From JAVVRP01 sp036654655 (lineage in GTDB: Bacteria > Bacillota > Clostridia > Christensenellales > UBA1242), in the NCBI GenBank assembly GCA_036654655.1, contig JAVVRP010000013.1, positions 1-17,032 of the forward strand: DNA of 17,032 bases. The letters run 5' to 3'. Position 1 is the stretch's first letter; each line of letters opens with the position of its first letter. The position numbers were made by a program, and so were the translations under genes. This document shows positions 6,027 through 14,296 of this stretch, piece by piece. The notes beneath the pieces were generated by a model. That model was given only the letters and a program-made list of their open reading frames with translations. It was not told the DNA's origin and did not search any database.

Positions 6027-7289
6027 TTATTGATCTTCATCTTCAAGCGATGAGCAATTATTATCAACTTCAATTTTGCCTTCGTCAAGCACAACATTTT
6101 TTAACTTTTTTTGAATTGTGATAGATTTTTTTGTTGCACTTTCTATTGAACTTGACGCTTCCCCAAGTTTTTTTTGTGTTTTTGTTAGCAAATCTACAAA
6201 TTTAGAAAATTCTTGTTTAAACGTGCCAAGCAAAAACCAAATTTCGGAAGATCGTTTTTCAATGGCAAGCGTTTTAAAACCCATTTGCAAACTTGACAAA
6301 AATGCCGAAAGTGTGCTTGGCCCGCAAACCATAATTTTGTTTTGCTGTTGCAAATTTTCTGCAAGTCCTGGGCGTTTTTGAATTTCGGCATACAATCCTT
6401 CGGTTGCAAGATACATAATGGCAAAATCCATTGTTTCTGGCGGAGAAATATATTTTTCCTTAATGGATTTTGCTTCATCTTTAATGCGTTTTTCAAGTGC
6501 TTTTCCGCAAGTTTCAATTAGGCTTGTATCCCCACGCTCAAAAGCGTCACAAAGGCGAGAATAATCTTCCATAGGGAATTTGGCATCTATGGAGAGCATA
6601 ACATTTTTGTCATCTTTTCCCGGCATGTAAACAACAAAATCCACGCGTTCGCCGGGGTGAATTTCCACTTGTGTTGCATATTGATTTGGAGCAAGCATTT
6701 GTTCAAGCAAACTGTTTAAGGAAACTTCTCCCCAAACTCCGCGTGTTTTAACATTTGTTAGCACACGTTTAAGATCACCAACACCAGTTGCAAGTTGTTT
6801 CATTTCGCCCAGCCCTTCGTACACTGATTGTAATCTTACATTAATCACGTTAAAACTTTCAGACAAACGTTTTTCCAAACTTCCTTCCAATTTTTCGGCA
6901 ACCGTTTCGCGCATTTGTTCAAGTTTTGTTTCGTTGCCTTTTGCCATTTCTTTTAGGCCAACCTCCAAAACTTCGGTGGCGCGTTTTAACCCTAAAACAG
7001 AATTGTTTGAAACGGCTTCTAGCCGTGATTGAACTTCTGCAAGTTGTTGATTTTGAAGCGAGGTGCTTTGAGAAAGCATGTTTATTACACCGTTGTTGTA
7101 ATCTTTTATTGCAGAAAGTGTTAATTGAGAAAGTTGTAAATATTGATTTTGTAAATTTGCGATATCTCCCTTTATGTCAACTATTTTGTCAAAACTTTTC
7201 GTTTTGTTTTTTTTAAGTAAAAAAATTAAAAGAAGTATAACAACAATGCCAGAGAAAACAAGATTAATAATCTCCATTGTTAAAAGCAT
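6027..7289 (-). CDS. rmuC: RmuC family protein
   Basis: RmuC proteins are membrane-anchored and predicted to be nuclease-related, with a reported role in limiting DNA inversions or rearrangements. An N-terminal membrane helix (about residues 7-25, LVFSGIVVILLLIFLL) leads into a long coiled coil rich in Gln and Glu (about 40-165). The RmuC core follows, with VKTRGVWGEVSLNSLLEQML, HPGERVDFVVYMPG, SIDAKFPMEDY and IMYLATEGLYAEIQKRPGL. At 420 aa it is full length. The start overlaps the end of cca by 26 nt; GGAGG six bases before ATG 7289 lies inside cca and supports this start over the second ATG (7277). The overlap implies translational coupling. Confidence 0.9.
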   Translation of the reverse strand: MLLTMEIINLVFSGIVVILLLIFLLKKNKTKSFDKIVDIKGDIANLQNQYLQLSQLTLSAIKDYNNGVINMLSQSTSLQNQQLAEVQSRLEAVSNNSVLGLKRATEVLEVGLKEMAKGNETKLEQMRETVAEKLEGSLEKRLSESFNVINVRLQSVYEGLGEMKQLATGVGDLKRVLTNVKTRGVWGEVSLNSLLEQMLAPNQYATQVEIHPGERVDFVVYMPGKDDKNVMLSIDAKFPMEDYSRLCDAFERGDTSLIETCGKALEKRIKDEAKSIKEKYISPPETMDFAIMYLATEGLYAEIQKRPGLAENLQQQNKIMVCGPSTLSAFLSSLQMGFKTLAIEKRSSEIWFLLGTFKQEFSKFVDLLTKTQKKLGEASSSIESATKKSITIQKKLKNVVLDEGKIEVDNNCSSLEDEDQ

Positions 7290-8526
7290 CCCTAACCTCC
7301 ATAAGTAATTTTTCTTGCGAATTAATTATTTCACCTTCAAACACTTGATTTAAAAGTTTTTTCATAATTTTTTGATATTTTTTTTCTGGAATTTTTGGAA
7401 AGTGTTTTTTTAAATCCAAACTTGTAATTTTAAGATCTTTTATTGTTAGCGGAAGTTTGTGTGCAATTGCATACTCCCAAAAAAAGTTATATTTGTCAAA
7501 CAGCAAATTGCTTCGTTTTTTTAAAATTTTTGCAATTTCAGGATAATATTCACAGTATTTTATAAAATAATCTTTATTTCTTTTTTTATTTAAAGCGTCA
7601 AAATATCCACAAACAAGCATATTAAGGCGGTCAATTTCTTTTTCTTTAAGCATAAATCCTTTATTACCTAAAAGTTGCTTTAAATAATATTCCACACAAT
7701 CGGGATTTACACAATCAATAACGTCAATCAAAAATCCAAGAAGTTTTTGTGATGGCTCAACACGTTTTGTCATTTTAAATTTTATGTGGGAAACAGGAAT
7801 ATAAAATGTGGGCCAAACTTTAAAACAATTTAACATTTTAAGTCCAACTAAATAAGAATTGCTTTTTTTATTTTCATTATTAAGTGAAAGTTCCAATATT
7901 TTTTGAAGTTCCTGAAATTTACGTTTTCCAGAAATGTCTGTCAAGCGATAAGCCATTTTTTTTGCTTGCGTAAAAGAAACAAAATCTGCTTTAAAACCAG
8001 TTTGTGCAACAATTCGGGCAAATCTTAAAATTCTTAAACCATCGTGCTGAAAAACATAGGACGGCGTTTCAATTGTTCTTACAACATTGCGTTTTAAATC
8101 TCCAAGTCCACTATATATATCAATCATTTCATTGCTTAAAACGTTGTAATAAATTGCGTTAATGGTAAAATCTCTACGTTTTGCATCTTCTCTTATGTCC
8201 GTGCAAAACTCAATCGCTTCGGGCAAATGTGTTCCGTTTGAAAAATATATTTCTTTTCTGAATGTGGTGTGCTCAAATGCATATTTTCCAACTTTAACAA
8301 CAACGCAACCCAATTTAGAATTTTTGTCTATCACTTCAAACTGAGTATTTTTTAAAATGGAAAAAAGTTCAGAAGGGGTAAGTTTTGAGCAAATGTCAAT
8401 GTCGGTGTTTTTTTTTTCAAGCAAAGAATCTCTAACAAATCCGCCAACAACAAAAAGTTCGGCATGATGTAAAAGTGTTTCTCCCAATAAAACAAGTTCA
8501 ACAGGTAAATCAATTTTTCTATTCAT
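7264..8526 (-). CDS. cca: CCA-adding tRNA nucleotidyltransferase / poly(A) polymerase family
   Basis: This class II nucleotidyltransferase adds or repairs the 3' CCA of tRNAs. The catalytic head shows GGFVRD (28-33) and the metal-binding TDIDI with Asp42 and Asp44. RRDFTINA (117-124) and HDGLRILRFARI (161-172) follow. The C-terminal half is helical and poorly conserved, as usual, and 420 aa is normal. Poly(A) polymerase is the main alternative; Gram-positive homologues of this size are usually CCA-adding. An upstream in-frame ATG (8562) lies before the promoter and is rejected. ATG 8526 has no Shine-Dalgarno and sits 7 nt after a TATACT box, so the mRNA is probably leaderless. It appears to head a cluster with rmuC, the mutase and the nucleotidyltransferase. 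Confidence 0.87.
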   Translation of the reverse strand: MNRKIDLPVELVLLGETLLHHAELFVVGGFVRDSLLEKKNTDIDICSKLTPSELFSILKNTQFEVIDKNSKLGCVVVKVGKYAFEHTTFRKEIYFSNGTHLPEAIEFCTDIREDAKRRDFTINAIYYNVLSNEMIDIYSGLGDLKRNVVRTIETPSYVFQHDGLRILRFARIVAQTGFKADFVSFTQAKKMAYRLTDISGKRKFQELQKILELSLNNENKKSNSYLVGLKMLNCFKVWPTFYIPVSHIKFKMTKRVEPSQKLLGFLIDVIDCVNPDCVEYYLKQLLGNKGFMLKEKEIDRLNMLVCGYFDALNKKRNKDYFIKYCEYYPEIAKILKKRSNLLFDKYNFFWEYAIAHKLPLTIKDLKITSLDLKKHFPKIPEKKYQKIMKKLLNQVFEGEIINSQEKLLMEVRDAFNNGDY

Positions 8527-8532
8527 GATTGT

Positions 8533-8562
8533 AGTATAACACATAAATATAAACACTTGCAA
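8533..8562 (-). promoter_or_regulatory. Promoter of cca, extended -10
   Basis: On the minus strand TTGCAA (8562-8557), an 18-nt spacer and TATACT (8538-8533) with TGT directly before it form an extended -10 promoter. The -10 box ends 7 nt before the cca ATG. Confidence 0.65.
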
Positions 8563-8586
8563 ACTGAAACAAAAAATTTATTGTTA

Positions 8587-8616
8587 TTGCAATTTTTTAA
8601 CAAAAAATGATATAAT
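8587..8616 (+). promoter_or_regulatory. Promoter of the 422-aa gene, extended -10
   Basis: TTGCAA (8587-8592), an 18-nt spacer and a perfect TATAAT (8611-8616) preceded by TGA. It mirrors the cca promoter in -35 sequence, spacer and extended -10, and ends 8 nt before the ATG at 8624. Confidence 0.7.
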
Positions 8617-8623
8617 TAAAGCA

Positions 8624-9892
8624 ATGGAAGAAAAAACTGTTAATTTTGTAAATCCATTGGACGGAGAAGTGTTCAACAACAAAGCGGACATTGCTTTATT
8701 GATGGGGCAACTTGAAGAGCGTTTAACAGAAAATGTTATGTTAGGAAGTTGGACAGAAACAGGCAAATATGAAATAAACGAACAACTTTTAACAGAACTT
8801 GCACTAAGCCAAAAAATATTGTTAGGATCTATGGACAAAATTGATAGAATATATTCATGTGTAGGAAGTTTTGAACTAGATTTTGTTTTGGAAATACAAA
8901 ATGTTGGACTTGATAAAATTGCTTCACTTTATATTTTGGAAAAAATTAATTATTTTGGAAAAAATATTAAACAACAAAAATCTTTTGTGGCTGGATATAG
9001 AGATAAAGACGATAATAATTTTTTGGAAAAAGTAAAAGACGCATTTAATATTATAAGCGGTGAGGACTCTGATTTATTAGATTTAAGTAAAAAAAATTCT
9101 GTGATAAACTTACAAAGTTGTTCAAAGGTGTTTTTGCTTAAAAAAACAAGCAAACAAGAATGGCAAGCATTTTTAAATGAAAATGAAAAAGAATGCAAAA
9201 GTTTTGTTCAAAAATATTTAAATTTTTTTAAAACATCAAAAAATGGCAAAAATTTTTTGCTTAATTTTAAAAATGAAATACAGCAAAATATTGGTATTTT
9301 TAAAGAAGTAAAAAATAAAAACGTGATATTAAAAGACATTTTAATTAAATTATTAACAGAAAATAAAAATTCAACTTTTAATGACGAAGAGAAAAAAACA
9401 TTAAATCAAATTAAGTTGGAAAATCCAAAAGTAAAAAATTTTAACCCACAAAAGTCTATTATTCCAATTTTGCCTGCAAGTGTGGAAGTTAAAAAAGAAA
9501 AGGCGGTAAAATCTGCTGAAAAGCCATATGTGGAAAAACCAAACAACCCAGGTGGTGGTGATTGGCTAAAATCTGGCAAAAAAGAAGAAAAAAAAGAAGA
9601 AAAAAAAGAAAAAATTGTTGATGCTTTAAAAGGCAAGCCAAATGAAGAAAAGGCGCCGGTAAAAGTTTATGCAAAAACGCAAGATATCCCCGCACAAAAA
9701 GTTGATAAAAAAAATGCAAGCACAGTAAAAGACTCTTCAATAAATTTGTTTGAAAAAGAATATAAAAATAAATTTTCAACAATAGATGGAATAGTTAACG
9801 CTAACAATATAAATGAAGCACAAAATCTTATTGATAAAAAAAATAATAAAAATTTTTTTCAGGCAACCAAATTTGAAGAATTTACTTATTAA
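8624..9892 (+). CDS. Unrecognised charged protein with Lys/Glu-rich linker, 422 aa
   Basis: I do not recognise this protein. Residues 1-125 look like a folded helical domain with LMGQLEERL and MDKIDRIYSCVGSFELDFVL. Residues 130-265 are a second helical, Lys/Asn-rich part. Residues about 270-370 are a low-complexity Pro/Lys/Glu linker with KKEE, KKEE, KKEK in tandem at 319-330. The last 50 residues are again ordered-looking (NLFEKEYKNKFSTIDGIVN). There is no signal peptide or membrane helix. The tandem repeat lies in A-rich DNA with runs of eight A, so slippage is possible. The promoter ending 8 nt before ATG and the terminator after the stop mark a single-gene unit. A scaffold or linker role is only a guess from the architecture. 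Confidence 0.7.
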   Translation: MEEKTVNFVNPLDGEVFNNKADIALLMGQLEERLTENVMLGSWTETGKYEINEQLLTELALSQKILLGSMDKIDRIYSCVGSFELDFVLEIQNVGLDKIASLYILEKINYFGKNIKQQKSFVAGYRDKDDNNFLEKVKDAFNIISGEDSDLLDLSKKNSVINLQSCSKVFLLKKTSKQEWQAFLNENEKECKSFVQKYLNFFKTSKNGKNFLLNFKNEIQQNIGIFKEVKNKNVILKDILIKLLTENKNSTFNDEEKKTLNQIKLENPKVKNFNPQKSIIPILPASVEVKKEKAVKSAEKPYVEKPNNPGGGDWLKSGKKEEKKEEKKEKIVDALKGKPNEEKAPVKVYAKTQDIPAQKVDKKNASTVKDSSINLFEKEYKNKFSTIDGIVNANNINEAQNLIDKKNNKNFFQATKFEEFTY

Positions 9893-9894
9893 AC

Positions 9895-9933
9895 AAAAAA
9901 ATCACCTTTATTATTTAAAGGTGATTTTTTTTT
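9895..9933. terminator. Bidirectional intrinsic terminator
   Basis: A perfect 10-bp stem, ATCACCTTTA (9901-9910) and TAAAGGTGAT (9916-9925), has a 5-nt loop, an A run before it and a T run after it. It lies between convergent genes and can end both transcripts. Confidence 0.9.
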
Positions 9934-9947
9934 AAAACAAACACATT

Positions 9948-10433
9948 TTACAAAAGCAAAACAACGGTGCAAATTAAGGGCTCCCAGTTTCTTGCTGTTC
10001 TGTCAAAATTGTAATTTGATTTTGCAGGGTCGGCAAATATATTAGAAAACAAATTAACCCAATTAACATCATAAAGAATGTTTTTATTTTTAAAGTCCGC
10101 AGCAGATATACGAATTAAAGCACGTCTTGATGCTGTTACAGCCAAAAAATCCAATAATTTTTTTTGATTTGGAAATCTATGAATTGGTTGTGCATCGTCA
10201 ATTATTTTTTTGCAGGCTTCAAATTCGGCACGCTTTTTTGGTGTAAGCGCTTCAATTCTGTCTTCATATCGGCTTATTCCGCAAAATTCATCATAAGTTT
10301 TGTTAAATGAACATGCGGCAAAATAAGTTATAATCAAATCATTAAAAACCGCCATCTTTTCTTGCATAATTTCGTCGGTTACAGTATTTTTTGTTGCAGG
10401 AATATTAATTAAAAAATCATATTTTTCTTCCAT
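9948..10433 (-). CDS. Unrecognised protein, 161 aa
   Basis: I recognise no family. The protein is cytoplasmic-looking and mostly helical, with a hydrophobic C-terminal end (ICTVVLLL) too short for a standard membrane helix. It has segments such as CGISRYEDRIEALTPKKRAEF and ASRRALIRISAADF. The start is well supported: GGAGGTG lies upstream at good spacing behind a complete promoter. It is a monocistronic unit, convergent with the 422-aa gene and divergent from the flippase gene. The context gives no clear hint of function. Confidence 0.7.
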   Translation of the reverse strand: MEEKYDFLINIPATKNTVTDEIMQEKMAVFNDLIITYFAACSFNKTYDEFCGISRYEDRIEALTPKKRAEFEACKKIIDDAQPIHRFPNQKKLLDFLAVTASRRALIRISAADFKNKNILYDVNWVNLFSNIFADPAKSNYNFDRTARNWEPLICTVVLLL

Positions 10434-10460
10434 TTTAGTTCACCTCCAAAAGTTTTACGT

Positions 10461-10489
10461 AGTGTATCACAAACCTTAAAATTTGTAAA
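10461..10489 (-). promoter_or_regulatory. Promoter of the 161-aa gene
   Basis: On the minus strand TTTACA (10489-10484), a 17-nt spacer and TACACT (10466-10461) preceded by TGA form an extended -10 promoter. The leader is about 20 nt and holds the GGAGGTG site. Confidence 0.6.
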
Positions 10490-10524
10490 TACCCATTAAA
10501 CAATATAAATAAATTAAACTGGCA

Positions 10525-10550
10525 TAGTTTGCAAAAAAAACAGCAAACTA
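10525..10550. repeat. Perfect 8-bp inverted repeat before the flippase start
   Basis: TAGTTTGC (10525-10532) and GCAAACTA (10543-10550) flank a 10-nt A-rich loop, five bases before the ATG at 10556. It could be an operator or an mRNA hairpin at the start site. No Shine-Dalgarno is present here, and no convincing promoter for the flippase gene was found in the 122-bp intergenic region. Confidence 0.5.
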
Positions 10551-10555
10551 AACTT

Positions 10556-12100
10556 ATGAAAAACAAACTTGTAAAATCCAGCATAATTGTTGTTGTTGCT
10601 GGTTTTATATCAAAAATTATTGGTGCAGTATATCGCATTCCACTTTCCAATTTGTTAGGGCCACAAGGCATGGGCGGATATCAAATGGTGTATCCAATAT
10701 TTGCGTTCGCTCTTGTTTTTGTTTGTGGAGGAGTTCAAGTTTCGCTTGCAAGAGTTGTTGCTCAAAAGCGGGCAACAAACACGGGCGGACAAAAAAAAGA
10801 CTTATTTAATGCAATAGCATTTTGTTTTGTAACATCAATTTTGTTCTCCTTATGTTTTATATTTTTAAACAATCAAATTTGTGCAATTCAAGGCAATCCT
10901 AATGGAAGGTTAGGGATTGCTTGCCTTTCAATTGCCCTTGTTTTTGCATCAATCACAGCCCCAATTAAAGGATATTTTGAAGGAAAAGAAAACATGATTC
11001 CATCGGCAATAAGTTCCATAACCGAACAAATAGCAAAACTTTGTTTTGGATTATTGTTTGCTTTTTTATTTGCTAAAAAAGGCATTGAATATGCAATTTT
11101 TGGTGCATGCCTTGGAGTTTCTGTTGCAGAAATTATTTCTTTTGTTGCAATACTTTTTTGTGCTTTAAGTATCAAACGTAAAAGTTTGCAAATTAAAACA
11201 GCGCATTTAAATAATAATTTGACACAGTTTAGGTTATTTAAAGATGCAATTCCTCTTTCTTTTTCCGCAATTGTTTTTCCGTTTGTAAGTTTAATTTCAA
11301 GTTTTTTGGTGGTTAATTTATTAAGTTCTTACACCAATACGCAAATCGCAGTTTCACTGTATGGTGTTCAATCAGGTATGGTGGCACCGCTTATAAATTT
11401 TCCGGCAACAATATCTTTAAGCCTTGGAGTTGCTTTTTTGCCAAATTATTCCTATTTGCTAAGTTTGCAAAAAAATCATAAAAAATCATTGTCTAGCATG
11501 TTGTTTTTTGTTTGGCTTTTTGCACTTCCTTGCACAGTAGGATTTTTTGTTTTAAGCAAACAAATTTTAGCCTTATTATATCCCTTTTTAACAGGTGAAA
11601 GTTTGGAAATTGCAATTTCACTTTTAAAAATTTCTTCAATAGGCATTGTTTTTATTGCAATATTTCAAATTTGTATTTCTGCTTTGCAGGCCATGGCGCG
11701 TGGCGTCACTTGCCTTGTAATTAGTTTTATCACAGCAATTTTTAACATTTCATTAATGATAATATTGGTTCAAATTCCGCAGGTTGGAATATTGGGAGTT
11801 GCAATTTCAAACACGTTTGGTTTTGCCATTGGTGCAGTTTTAGCACTGTGGCAAACAAAAAAACATGGCGAGTTTAATATGCCCATAAATAAAAGCATTT
11901 TGCCACTTGTTTTTTCTCTTGCCATGGGAATTTTTATTTATTTATTAAGTAGAATAACACAAGGCTTTCCGTTAATTTTACAGTCTTGCTTGTTAGTTAT
12001 TTTTGGTGTTGCTCTTTACTTTGCTTTTATTTTTGGTTTTAAGGTTTTGGCGTTTGGTGGCGCAAAAGTTGACAAGTGCTCTGCAAAAGATATAAAATAG
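10556..12100 (+). CDS. SpoVB/MurJ-like polysaccharide or lipid flippase (MOP superfamily)
   Basis: This integral membrane protein would flip lipid-linked precursors such as lipid II or undecaprenyl-linked sugars across the membrane. The N-terminus shows the family pattern, VAGFISKIIGAVYRIPLSNLLGPQG followed by a Gly-Gly-Tyr and a hydrophobic helix (about residues 10-60). Some 12-14 hydrophobic segments are spread over 514 aa, with the second-half repeat SFSAIVFPFVSLISSFLVVNL near residue 230. It belongs with the SpoVB/YtgP group; sporulation-specific and vegetative roles cannot be told apart. ATG 10556 matches the usual N-terminus; a TTG at 10529 inside the inverted repeat is an alternative. 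It is coupled to the downstream dihydrouridine synthase gene by a 4-nt gap. Confidence 0.85.
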   Translation: MKNKLVKSSIIVVVAGFISKIIGAVYRIPLSNLLGPQGMGGYQMVYPIFAFALVFVCGGVQVSLARVVAQKRATNTGGQKKDLFNAIAFCFVTSILFSLCFIFLNNQICAIQGNPNGRLGIACLSIALVFASITAPIKGYFEGKENMIPSAISSITEQIAKLCFGLLFAFLFAKKGIEYAIFGACLGVSVAEIISFVAILFCALSIKRKSLQIKTAHLNNNLTQFRLFKDAIPLSFSAIVFPFVSLISSFLVVNLLSSYTNTQIAVSLYGVQSGMVAPLINFPATISLSLGVAFLPNYSYLLSLQKNHKKSLSSMLFFVWLFALPCTVGFFVLSKQILALLYPFLTGESLEIAISLLKISSIGIVFIAIFQICISALQAMARGVTCLVISFITAIFNISLMIILVQIPQVGILGVAISNTFGFAIGAVLALWQTKKHGEFNMPINKSILPLVFSLAMGIFIYLLSRITQGFPLILQSCLLVIFGVALYFAFIFGFKVLAFGGAKVDKCSAKDIK

Positions 12101-12104
12101 GTTT

Positions 12105-13019
12105 GTGAAAATAGGAAATCATACAACCACATCAAATGTTTTTTTAGCGCCGATGGCAGGAGTAAGTGATGCTGGGTTTAGGGCAGTGTGCACAGACTTT
12201 GGTGCAGGGCTTACTTTTTGTGAAATGATAAGCGCAGAAGGGCTTTTACGAGCCCCAAATGTAACTCAAAAATTGTTAAAAACAACCGAGTTTGAACAAA
12301 TTAAATGTGCGCAACTTTTTGGAAATGTACCCGAAAAATTTGTTGAAGCAATAAAAAGCCAACAACTTGAAAAGTTTGACATAATAGATTTAAATTTTGG
12401 GTGTCCAGCGCCCAAAATTGTAAAAAACAAACAAGGCAGTTTTGTATTACAAAATCCTAAACTTGTTTCAGAAATAATTAACAAATGTGTTAAGTCTACC
12501 AATAAATTAATAACCGCCAAAATCAGGCTTGGATATGAAAAAAATAATGTTTTAGAAATTGCAAAAATTTGTGAGGAAAGTGGCGTGAGTATGCTAACAG
12601 TTCATGGCAGAACAAAAACACAAATGTTTGGTGGAGAAGTGGATTATGATTCCATTGCAAAAGTTAAAGCATGTTTAAAAATTCCAGTTGTGGGAAATGG
12701 AAATATTATTAATGAAAGTTCTTACAAAAAAATGCTGTTAACAGGTGTTGATGCAGTTATGATTGGCCGTGGAGCATGTGGAAACCCTTGGATTTTTTCG
12801 CAAATTCAAAACATAACGTATCAAAAAAATGTTAAACAAACAATAAAAAAACATTTTGAAATTTTGCTTAAAAATAACAATGAGCAAAACGTGGTTATGG
12901 AATTTAGAAAGCATTTGTTATGGTACGCAAAGGGTCAATCCAGTGCCAACAAAATGCAGATTCAGCAGGTTTTAACAAAATTTGATGTAGAAAATGTAAT
13001 TAACAATTTTTTTGATTAA
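12105..13019 (+). CDS. tRNA-dihydrouridine synthase (DusB-like)
   Basis: This FMN-dependent enzyme reduces specific uridines in the tRNA D-loop to dihydrouridine using NADPH. The TIM-barrel signatures are in order: LAPMAGVSDAGFR (14-26), CAQLFG (68-73), DLNFGCPAPK (95-104) with catalytic Cys100, TVHGRTKTQMF (165-175), VVGNGNI (195-201) and VMIGRGACGNPWIF (218-231). At 304 aa it is slightly shorter than many DusB proteins because the C-terminal helical domain is compact. The start is GTG four bases after the flippase stop, with only a weak AGG before it, so translation is probably coupled to the upstream gene. Confidence 0.93.
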   Translation: MKIGNHTTTSNVFLAPMAGVSDAGFRAVCTDFGAGLTFCEMISAEGLLRAPNVTQKLLKTTEFEQIKCAQLFGNVPEKFVEAIKSQQLEKFDIIDLNFGCPAPKIVKNKQGSFVLQNPKLVSEIINKCVKSTNKLITAKIRLGYEKNNVLEIAKICEESGVSMLTVHGRTKTQMFGGEVDYDSIAKVKACLKIPVVGNGNIINESSYKKMLLTGVDAVMIGRGACGNPWIFSQIQNITYQKNVKQTIKKHFEILLKNNNEQNVVMEFRKHLLWYAKGQSSANKMQIQQVLTKFDVENVINNFFD

Positions 13020-13070
13020 AAATTAAATAAAAACTGCCAAAAAATGTTTTTAAAAAAAGTTGCAACGTGT

Positions 13071-13076
13071 TAAAAT
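13071..13076 (+). promoter_or_regulatory. Possible extended -10 promoter of pgk-tpiA
   Basis: TGT followed by TAAAAT forms an extended -10 box 15 nt before the pgk start. No good -35 box is present. It lies in the 72-bp gap after the dihydrouridine synthase gene, which has no evident terminator, so read-through is also possible. Confidence 0.35.
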
Positions 13077-13091
13077 GAAATTGGAGAAATT

Positions 13092-14276
13092 ATGAAAAAA
13101 ACAATTGAACAACTTGATGTACGTGGCAAAAAGGTGCTGTTAAGAGTTGATTTTAATGTCCCCATGAACGAAGAAGGAAAAATTACTGATGACACCCGAA
13201 TTGTAGCATCTCTTCCAACAATAAAGTATTTGCTTGCAAATGGAGCAAAACTTATAATCTGCTCGCATTTAGGAAGGCCAGAAGGTGAACGTAACTTAAA
13301 ATATTCTTTGCTTCCTGTTGCAAAACGATTGGCGGAACTTGTTTTAAATAAAATATATTTTAGCAAAGAAACTGTTGGGCCAGAGGCAGAACGCAAAGCG
13401 TCTGTCCTTAAATCTGGTGAAATTCTTATTTTAGAGAATTTACGTTTTAATGCTGGTGAAGAAAAAAATGAAATAACTTTTTCAAAAAAACTTGCAGCAC
13501 TTGCGGACATATATGTTGATGATGCTTTTGGCACAGCACACAGGCGCCACGCATCAATTTGTGGCGTGGCAAAGTATTTGCCAAATGCTGTTGGATTTTT
13601 AATGGGCAAAGAACTTAACACAATATTAAACGTTGTTGAAAACCCAGAGCGTCCGTTTGTTGTTATCATTGGTGGTGCAAAAGTAAGTGATAAAATTTAC
13701 GTTGTTATGAATTTGCTTAAAAAGGCAGACGTAATTTTAATTGGTGGCGGAATGGCATACACCTTTTTAAAAGCGCTTGGCGCAGAAGTGGGAAAGTCAC
13801 TTGTGGAAGAGGAGAAAATTGAACTTGCAAGGCAGTTGCTTAATGAAGCAGAACGAAGTGGCGTTGACATTATTCTTCCAGTAGACCATAAGTGTGCAAC
13901 AATTTTTAGCCCAAACAGCCCAGCAATTAATGTTGACGGACAAAATATTCCAGATGATATGCAGGCAATGGATATTGGACCAAAAACCATAAGAATTTTT
14001 AAAAAATACATTAAAAATGCAAAAACTTTGCTGTGGAACGGACCGATGGGGGTTTTTGAATTCCAAAATTTTGAAGTGGGAACGCAAAAAATTGCAAAAG
14101 CAGTTGCAAAAAGCAAGGCAAAAAGCATTGTTGGAGGCGGTGACAGCATTGCTGCGATTAAAAAACTTGGCCATGAAAATAAGGTGTATCATATTTCAAC
14201 GGGTGGCGGGGCAAGCCTAAAACTTTTGGAAGGCGAACTTTTGCCAGGTGTTGAAGTTATTGAAGATATGGAATAA
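13092..14276 (+). CDS. pgk: Phosphoglycerate kinase
   Basis: This glycolytic enzyme transfers phosphate from 1,3-bisphosphoglycerate to ADP. At 394 aa it is full length. Signatures are RVDFNVP (18-24), SHLGRP (58-63), VDDAFGTAHRRHAS (142-155), GGAKVSDK (194-201), WNGPMGVFE (315-323), GGGDS (348-352) and STGGGAS (369-375). GGAG precedes the ATG at normal spacing. tpiA follows after 20 nt, so the two are co-transcribed. gapA, gpm and eno are not in the window. Confidence 0.97.
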   Translation: MKKTIEQLDVRGKKVLLRVDFNVPMNEEGKITDDTRIVASLPTIKYLLANGAKLIICSHLGRPEGERNLKYSLLPVAKRLAELVLNKIYFSKETVGPEAERKASVLKSGEILILENLRFNAGEEKNEITFSKKLAALADIYVDDAFGTAHRRHASICGVAKYLPNAVGFLMGKELNTILNVVENPERPFVVIIGGAKVSDKIYVVMNLLKKADVILIGGGMAYTFLKALGAEVGKSLVEEEKIELARQLLNEAERSGVDIILPVDHKCATIFSPNSPAINVDGQNIPDDMQAMDIGPKTIRIFKKYIKNAKTLLWNGPMGVFEFQNFEVGTQKIAKAVAKSKAKSIVGGGDSIAAIKKLGHENKVYHISTGGGASLKLLEGELLPGVEVIEDME

Positions 14277-14296
14277 AAAATTATAAAAGGAGATAC

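Noticed and set aside
8527..8562. Longer cca starting at 8562
   Set aside because: The extension overlaps the -35 and -10 boxes and does not belong to the nucleotidyltransferase head domain.
9406..9782. Antisense Phe/Leu/Ser-rich frames resembling membrane proteins opposite the 422-aa gene
   Set aside because: Their hydrophobic look comes from reading Lys/Glu-rich A-runs on the reverse strand. The forward gene has its own promoter and terminator.
13070..14192. Long antisense open frames across pgk (13070-13669, 13697-14149, 13797-14192)
   Set aside because: They lie wholly on the opposite strand of a clear pgk gene, show no domain and have no credible ribosome binding site.
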